DNA of 64,000 bases from NCBI GenBank assembly GCA_016219375.1, contig JACRNC010000011.1:124001-188000 (forward strand), written 5' to 3'. Under the pieces are notes generated by a model. The model was given only the letters and a program-made list of their open reading frames with translations. It did no database searches and was not told where the DNA came from. Of this stretch, positions 58,802-64,000 are shown piece by piece. Source of the DNA: Burkholderiales bacterium. GTDB lineage: Bacteria; Pseudomonadota; Gammaproteobacteria; Burkholderiales; Burkholderiaceae_C. The number at the start of each line of letters is the position of its first letter. Position 1 is the first letter of the stretch. The position numbers were made by a program, and so were the translations under genes.

Positions 58802-59437
58802 TCAGACCCGATGGGCCGTCGTCGTCATGACCCTGGCTGCCAGCCGCATCAGGCCCTGGATGGGGGCGGGCAGGCTGGCTGCGCCGGCGTCGCGGGCGGC
58901 GGCGCCGTGGCGGATCTCGTCGTCGCGCATCTGCTCGACGATGGCGCGCGATGCGGTGTCGCCCTGGGGCAGGCGGGCCATGTGACTGTCCAGGTGCTGC
59001 TCGACCTGGCGCTCGGTCTCGACGACGAAGCCCAGGCTCCATTTGTCGCCGGCGCGGCCGGCGGCCAGGCCGATGGCGAAGGCACCGGCGTACCACAGCG
59101 GGTTGAGCAGGCTGGTGCGGCCGCCCAGCTCGTCGATGCGCTGCTTGGTCCAGGCCAGGTGGTCGGTCTCCTCGCGGGCGGCCTGCTCGAAGTGGGCCTT
59201 GAGCTGCTCGTCGCGGGTGGCCAGGGCGGCGGCGGTGTAGAGGGCCTGGGCACAGACCTCGCCGACATGGTTGACGCGCATCAGCGCGGCGGCCTCGCGC
59301 TTGTCTTCGTCGCTCAGCGCGCTGCCTTCTTCGGCCACCTGCGGCGTGGGCCGGCCGGCCACGGCATTGCCGAATACCGTGCGCAGCGCGTTGTCGGCAG
59401 AAACCAGCAGGCGGTCGAGGGGCGTCAGGGCGGGCAT
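58802..59437 (-). CDS. coq7: Coq7-type demethoxyubiquinone hydroxylase
   Basis: [25 protein letters not shown] diiron motifs (EETDHLAW), [16 protein letters not shown]. Confidence 0.95.
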   Translation of the reverse strand: MPALTPLDRLLVSADNALRTVFGNAVAGRPTPQVAEEGSALSDEDKREAAALMRVNHVGEVCAQALYTAAALATRDEQLKAHFEQAAREETDHLAWTKQRIDELGGRTSLLNPLWYAGAFAIGLAAGRAGDKWSLGFVVETERQVEQHLDSHMARLPQGDTASRAIVEQMRDDEIRHGAAARDAGAASLPAPIQGLMRLAARVMTTTAHRV

Positions 59438-59523
59438 GGCCTTCACCTTCGGGGGTGGGTATCAGGGTAGACCGGGGCATCTTACCCATCGCCCCTGCCA
59501 GGAGGCTCGGTTAGGCTGCGCCG

Positions 59524-60375
59524 ATGCCCCGCTTTGCTGCCAACCTGAGCTGGCTCTATGACGAGCTGCCGCTGATCGACCGTTTTGCCCAGGCCGCGCG
59601 GGACGGCTTCCTGGGCGTGGAATGCCTCTTCCCCTATGACCATGACCGCGCGGCGCTGCGCGGTGAGCTGGACGAATACGGCCTGGAGTGGGTGCTGCTG
59701 AACGCGCCGCCGGGCGACTGGGCGGCTGGCGACCGCGGCCTGGCCGCCCGCCCGGGGCGCGAGGCGGAGTTCCAGCACGGCATCGAGCAGGCGCTGGACT
59801 GGGCGCAGGCCCTGGGCAGCCGCCGCGTGCACGTGATGGCCGGCCTGAGCCAGCCGCACGAGAACGCCGACGCGCTGTGGGCGCTCTACCAGCGCAACCT
59901 GGACTGGGCCGCGCGCCAGGCCGCGGGCTGCGGCGTGACGCTGCTGGTCGAGCCCATCAACCCGATCGACATGCCCGGCTATCTGCTGACCCGCCAGGCG
60001 GCGGCGCATCGGCTGGTCAGCGAGATCGGCGCGCCCAACCTGATGGTGCAGATGGACCTCTACCACTGCCAGCTGGTGGAGGGCGAGGTCACCGGCTGGC
60101 TGACCGGCGCGCTGCGGCCCGATGCGCCGGGCGCGGCCAGCCGCGTGGGCCACATGCAGGTGGCCGGCGTACCCGGGCGCCACGAGCCGGTGAGCGACGT
60201 GATCGACTACCCGTCGGTCTTCGAGTTGATCGACCAGCTCGGCTACACCGGCTGGATCGGCTGCGAATACCGCCCGCGCATGGCCCCGGCTGCGGGCGCG
60301 ACCACCGCCGGGCTGGGCTGGATGGCGGGCTATCTGCAGCAGCAGCGCTTCGAGCGCGCCGAAGCGGCATCCTGA
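59524..60375 (+). CDS. hyi: Hydroxypyruvate isomerase family protein
   Basis: FAANLSWLYDELPLIDRFAQAARDGFLGVECLFPYDHD, LLVEPINPIDMPGYLL, GCEYRP. Confidence 0.93.
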   Translation: MPRFAANLSWLYDELPLIDRFAQAARDGFLGVECLFPYDHDRAALRGELDEYGLEWVLLNAPPGDWAAGDRGLAARPGREAEFQHGIEQALDWAQALGSRRVHVMAGLSQPHENADALWALYQRNLDWAARQAAGCGVTLLVEPINPIDMPGYLLTRQAAAHRLVSEIGAPNLMVQMDLYHCQLVEGEVTGWLTGALRPDAPGAASRVGHMQVAGVPGRHEPVSDVIDYPSVFELIDQLGYTGWIGCEYRPRMAPAAGATTAGLGWMAGYLQQQRFERAEAAS

Positions 60376-60569
60376 CCGGCCCGGGGCCTCGGCGCGATAC
60401 CGTGCTGCCCACTGCGACGCGAGCCCGCTCAAGAGCCGGCTGCCGCGCACCGGCACCCACACCGGCTGACGGCTGATCCCGCGTGCCAGGGCGGGCGCCC
60501 TTGTCCCGCTCGCCCGCTCGCCGGCCACCTCGCGGCCTGTCGCGTGCACCACCTCTTTCCTTGACCACC

Positions 60570-61442
60570 ATGCCCACCAACGACGCATCCACCCCCCTGA
60601 CCACCCGTGACGGCCTGGCCCTGCACTGGCGCGACTGGCCGCTGCCTGCGGGCACCGCCGCGCGCGGCATCGTGCTGCTGGTGCACGGCCTGGGCGAGCA
60701 CATCGGCCGCTACGAGCACGTGGCCCGGCACCTGAACGACTGGGGCTTCGCGGTGTGTGGCTACGACCACCGCGGCCACGGCCGCTCGCCCGGTGCGCGC
60801 GGGGCCCTGCAGATGGAAGACGACCTGCTGCACGACCTGGCCGCGGCCATCGACCGTGCGCGCGCGGCGTGCCCGGGCGTGCCGCTGATCGTGCTGGGCC
60901 ACAGCATGGGCGGTGTCACCGTGGCCCACTTTGCGGCCGGCGGGATGGAGAAGCCGCCGCTGGCCTGGTGGCGGCCGATGGACGGCATCGTGCTGTCGTC
61001 CCCGGCGCTGGATGCCGGCATCAGCGCGGCGCAGCGCGTGGCGCTCAAGCTGGGGCAGATGCTGCCGTCGCTGCCCACGTCCAACGGCCTGAAGCCCGAG
61101 TGGATCTGCCGCGACCCGGCGGTGGTGGCCGCCTACGAGGCCGACCCGCTGGTGCACGACCGCATCACGCCGCGGCTGGCCCGGTTCATCGTCGAGGCGG
61201 GCGAACCGGTGATCGAGCGCGCAGCGCAGTGGACGGTGCCCACGCTGCTGATCTATGCCGGCAGCGACCGCTGCGTGGCGCCGGCCGGGTCCGACCGCTT
61301 TGCCGCCGCGGCGCCCCAGGCTGTGGTCACCTCACGCGGCTTTCCGGTGATGGCCCACGAGATCTTCAACGAGCCGGAGCAGGGCGAGGTGTTCGATGAG
61401 CTGCGCGCCTGGCTGGATGCGCGCTTTCCGGCGCGGGGCTGA
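60570..61442 (+). CDS. Alpha/beta hydrolase (monoacylglycerol lipase-like)
   Basis: LVHGLGEHIGRYEHVA, VLGHSMGGVTVAHF. Confidence 0.92.
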   Translation: MPTNDASTPLTTRDGLALHWRDWPLPAGTAARGIVLLVHGLGEHIGRYEHVARHLNDWGFAVCGYDHRGHGRSPGARGALQMEDDLLHDLAAAIDRARAACPGVPLIVLGHSMGGVTVAHFAAGGMEKPPLAWWRPMDGIVLSSPALDAGISAAQRVALKLGQMLPSLPTSNGLKPEWICRDPAVVAAYEADPLVHDRITPRLARFIVEAGEPVIERAAQWTVPTLLIYAGSDRCVAPAGSDRFAAAAPQAVVTSRGFPVMAHEIFNEPEQGEVFDELRAWLDARFPARG

Positions 61443-61506
61443 GGCTGCGCCCGCGCTGCCCGTCATGGCCCATGACGGCCGCCTCACGGCCCGTTCACGC
61501 TGGCCA

Positions 61507-62742
61507 TCACGGCCCGTCGTGGCAATTGATCATGTCGCGCAGCCGCGGGTAGATCTCGCCGCGCCAGCGCCGGCCGCTGAAGACGCCGTAGTGGCCCACG
61601 CCGGCCTGCATGTGGTGCTGGCGCATGGACGGCCGCACGCGGCTGCACAGGTCCTGCGCGGCCACCGTCTGGCCGATGGAGCAGATGTCGTCGCGCTCGC
61701 CCTCCACGGTGAAGATCGCCGTGCGGCGGATGGCTGAAGGGTCGACCGCGTTGCCCCGCCACGTGAGCGTGCCGCGGGCCAGGTCGTAGTCCTGGAAGAC
61801 GCGGCGGATGGTCTCCAGATAGAACTCCGCCGGCAGGTCGGCCACGGCGAAGTACTCCTCGTAGAAGGCGGCGATGGCCTGGGCGGCATCGTCCTCGCCG
61901 TCGCGCAGGTGGCGAAAGAGCTGGGCGAAGGCGTCCAGGTGGCGCTGCAGGTTCATGCTCATGAAGGCCGTGAGCTGCAGGAAGCCCGGGTACACGCGCC
62001 GGCCGGCGCCGCGGTGACGCCAGGGCACGCGGTGGATCATGTGCCGCTCGAACCAGTCGTACGGCTTGCTGGTGGCCAGCTCGTTGACCGTGGTCGGGTT
62101 GATGCGGCAGTCCACCGGGCCGGCCAGCAGTGACAGCGTGCGCGGCTGCGCCGGATGGGCGTCCTGCGCCATCAGGGCGGCAGCGGCCAGTGCCGGCACG
62201 CAGGGCTGGCAGATGGCCATGAGGTGGGCGCCCGGGCCGATGTGGGCCACGAAGCGCATCACGTGCTCCACGTACTCGTCCAGGCCGAAGCGGCCGGCCG
62301 CCAGCGGCACTTGGCGCGCATTGGCCCAGTCGGTCAGGTAGACGTCGTGGTCCTGCAGCAGGGTGCGCACCGTCTCGCGCAGCAGGGTGGCGAAGTGGCC
62401 GGACATGGGCGCCACCAGCAGCACGCGCGGCTGTTCGGCCATGCCGTCGCGCCTGAAGTGCAGCAGGCTGCCGAAGGGCGTGGCGTCCACCACTTCTTCC
62501 CTCACCGCCACCTCACGCGGCGCATGCGGCGCGCCGACGGTGACCGTGTCGATGCCGAAGGCCGGGCGGGCGTGCGTCAGCCGCAGGCGGGCGATCACCT
62601 CGCTGGCTGCGGACCAGGCGCGCCAAGGCACCGCCTGCCCGCGCCCGAGGCCGCTGCCGGACAAGGCGCCCGCGGTCATCCCGGCCAGGGTCTGCAGGGG
62701 CAGCCAGGTGTCGGCATGGCTCTGGTAGGCGGCGTACAGCAT
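61507..62742 (-). CDS. phaZ: Intracellular polyhydroxyalkanoate depolymerase
   Basis: YAAYQSHADTWLPLQTLA, MAICQPCVPALAA Cys nucleophile box, FMSMNLQRHL, GHYGVFSGRRWR. Confidence 0.94.
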   Translation of the reverse strand: MLYAAYQSHADTWLPLQTLAGMTAGALSGSGLGRGQAVPWRAWSAASEVIARLRLTHARPAFGIDTVTVGAPHAPREVAVREEVVDATPFGSLLHFRRDGMAEQPRVLLVAPMSGHFATLLRETVRTLLQDHDVYLTDWANARQVPLAAGRFGLDEYVEHVMRFVAHIGPGAHLMAICQPCVPALAAAALMAQDAHPAQPRTLSLLAGPVDCRINPTTVNELATSKPYDWFERHMIHRVPWRHRGAGRRVYPGFLQLTAFMSMNLQRHLDAFAQLFRHLRDGEDDAAQAIAAFYEEYFAVADLPAEFYLETIRRVFQDYDLARGTLTWRGNAVDPSAIRRTAIFTVEGERDDICSIGQTVAAQDLCSRVRPSMRQHHMQAGVGHYGVFSGRRWRGEIYPRLRDMINCHDGP

Positions 62743-62977
62743 GCGGGGCGGGGTAGAGCGGCCGGATCGGCCTGAGCCTCTGCCGTGCAAGGACCGGGCC
62801 AGCGTGGCCCTGTTCGTGGCGCAGCGGCCCAGAGACAGGCCCAAATGCGGACCCAGGTAGGCGCACGGCTTGCGCAGCCGACGCCGCCGGGCGCCTTGGT
62901 CACGCACCGCCTTGGCACAACGCTTGCGAGCCCGAGCGCCACGCCGCGCGCCGCCGCGGGCGCCACGAGGAGACCCC

Positions 62978-63676
62978 ATGCCGCGCAAACCCGCGTCCCG
63001 GCCGGCCGCCGCCACACCTGCCGCCCCCGCCGTGCTGACCCTCACCAGCCGCAACTACTCCGCCTGGTCGCTGCGCGGCTGGCTGATGACGCGCTTTGCC
63101 GGGCTGGAGGTGGCGCTGGACGTGATCCCGCCGGACGACCCGGACACGCGCGCCGAGCTGCTGCTGATGTCCTCCACCATCCGCGTGCCGCGCCTGCTGC
63201 ATGAGGGCATCACCGTGTGGGACACGCTGGCCATCGGCGAGTACCTGCACGAGGTCCGCCCCGACGCCGGCCTGCTGCCCGCCGACCGCGCCGCGCGGGC
63301 GCATTGCCGGGCGATCGCCGGCGAGGCGCACTCCGGCTTTGCGGCGCTGCGCTCGGCCCTGCCGATGAACCTCAAGGCGCATGTGCCGCGCTTTCGCGTG
63401 TGGTCCAAGGCGCAGGCCGACATCGACCACCTGTGCGCCATCTGGCGCGACGCGCTGGCCCGGCACGGCGGGCCCTTCCTCTTCGGTGAGCGGCCGACGC
63501 TGGCTGATGCGATGTTCGCGCCGGACTGCACCCGCTTCTTCACCTACGACGTGGCGCTGGACGAGGCCTGCCGCGCCTATTGCGAGCACCTCGTCGGCAT
63601 CCAGCCCATGCAGGAGTGGATGGAGCTGGCGCGCAGCGAGCCGGACGACATCGAGGAGCTGGACGTGGAGTTCTGA
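62978..63676 (+). CDS. Glutathione S-transferase family protein
   Basis: LTSRNYSAWSLRGWLMTRFAGL, VPRLLHEGITVWDTLAIGEYLHEV. Confidence 0.92.
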   Translation: MPRKPASRPAAATPAAPAVLTLTSRNYSAWSLRGWLMTRFAGLEVALDVIPPDDPDTRAELLLMSSTIRVPRLLHEGITVWDTLAIGEYLHEVRPDAGLLPADRAARAHCRAIAGEAHSGFAALRSALPMNLKAHVPRFRVWSKAQADIDHLCAIWRDALARHGGPFLFGERPTLADAMFAPDCTRFFTYDVALDEACRAYCEHLVGIQPMQEWMELARSEPDDIEELDVEF

Positions 63677-63815
63677 GCGGCTGCGCGGGGCGGGCCGCCC
63701 ATGCGCCATCCGGGTCGTGCATGCAGAGCCCGCCGGCCCCTCGCGGCCGGCCGGCACAATCGACGCTTTGCCCGCGCACCGGCTCGGGCACCGACCCGCG
63801 TACCGATTGTCGCCC

Positions 63816-64000
63816 ATGCCCGCTGCCGACACCCGTGACCTGACCGACGCCGAGATCCACGAACTGGACGACCTGCTGGCCGCCGTGCCCGAGCCCTTCG
63901 AGGCGCTGGACGCGGTGATGCTGGACGGCTACCTCTGCGGCATCCTGGTGCAGCCGGTGGCGCTGCAGCCCGAGCAATGGCTGCCGCCCATCTTCGGCGC
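63816..64000 (+). CDS. UPF0149/YecA family protein, truncated by window edge
   Basis: LTDAEIHELDDLLAAVPEPFEALDAVMLDGYLCGILVQPVALQPEQWLPPIFG. Confidence 0.8.
   Translation, partial: MPAADTRDLTDAEIHELDDLLAAVPEPFEALDAVMLDGYLCGILVQPVALQPEQWLPPIFG

Overview
High-GC Burkholderiales-like (betaproteobacterial) chromosomal window, gene-dense, with no prophage, IS element, CRISPR array, rRNA or tRNA that I could recognise. Main blocks: DAHP synthase (aroG) with an upstream candidate aromatic leader peptide and terminator; corA; a type II secretion cluster (gspC divergent, then gspG-H-I-J-K-L-M-N-D-E-F) with a tandem REP-like element between gspE and gspF; a Lon-like AAA ATPase; a MOSC protein and an orphan TupA/ModA-like binding protein; pckG; a tandem pair of GGDEF genes, the second interrupted by an in-frame TAG; SDR, hydrolase, phosphatase, APH and acyl-CoA dehydrogenase genes; a divergent LysR / 2OG-Fe dioxygenase pair; an MBL beta-CASP / Zn-ADH / DksA-like / P-type Mg ATPase / PHA synthase region; a Fur-box-preceded Fiu-type TonB receptor plus PiuC-type dioxygenase; bacterioferritin; an orphan PEP-CTERM protein; ParA; MarR; ruvC; a second TonB receptor; a divergent CobT; ilvA; osmC; coq7; hyi; intracellular PHA depolymerase; GST. 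Best candidates for undescribed biology: (1) the Phe/Tyr/Trp-rich 24-aa leader ORF MRLACFFFGYFWFSHRPGGGEASL with a strong intrinsic terminator ahead of aroG; (2) a roughly 115-nt structured, CU-rich, terminator-ended candidate sRNA upstream of ilvA; (3) a four-hairpin, terminator-ended candidate RNA between a TonB receptor and cobT. All calls come from reading the sequence and supplied ORFs; no database search was run.
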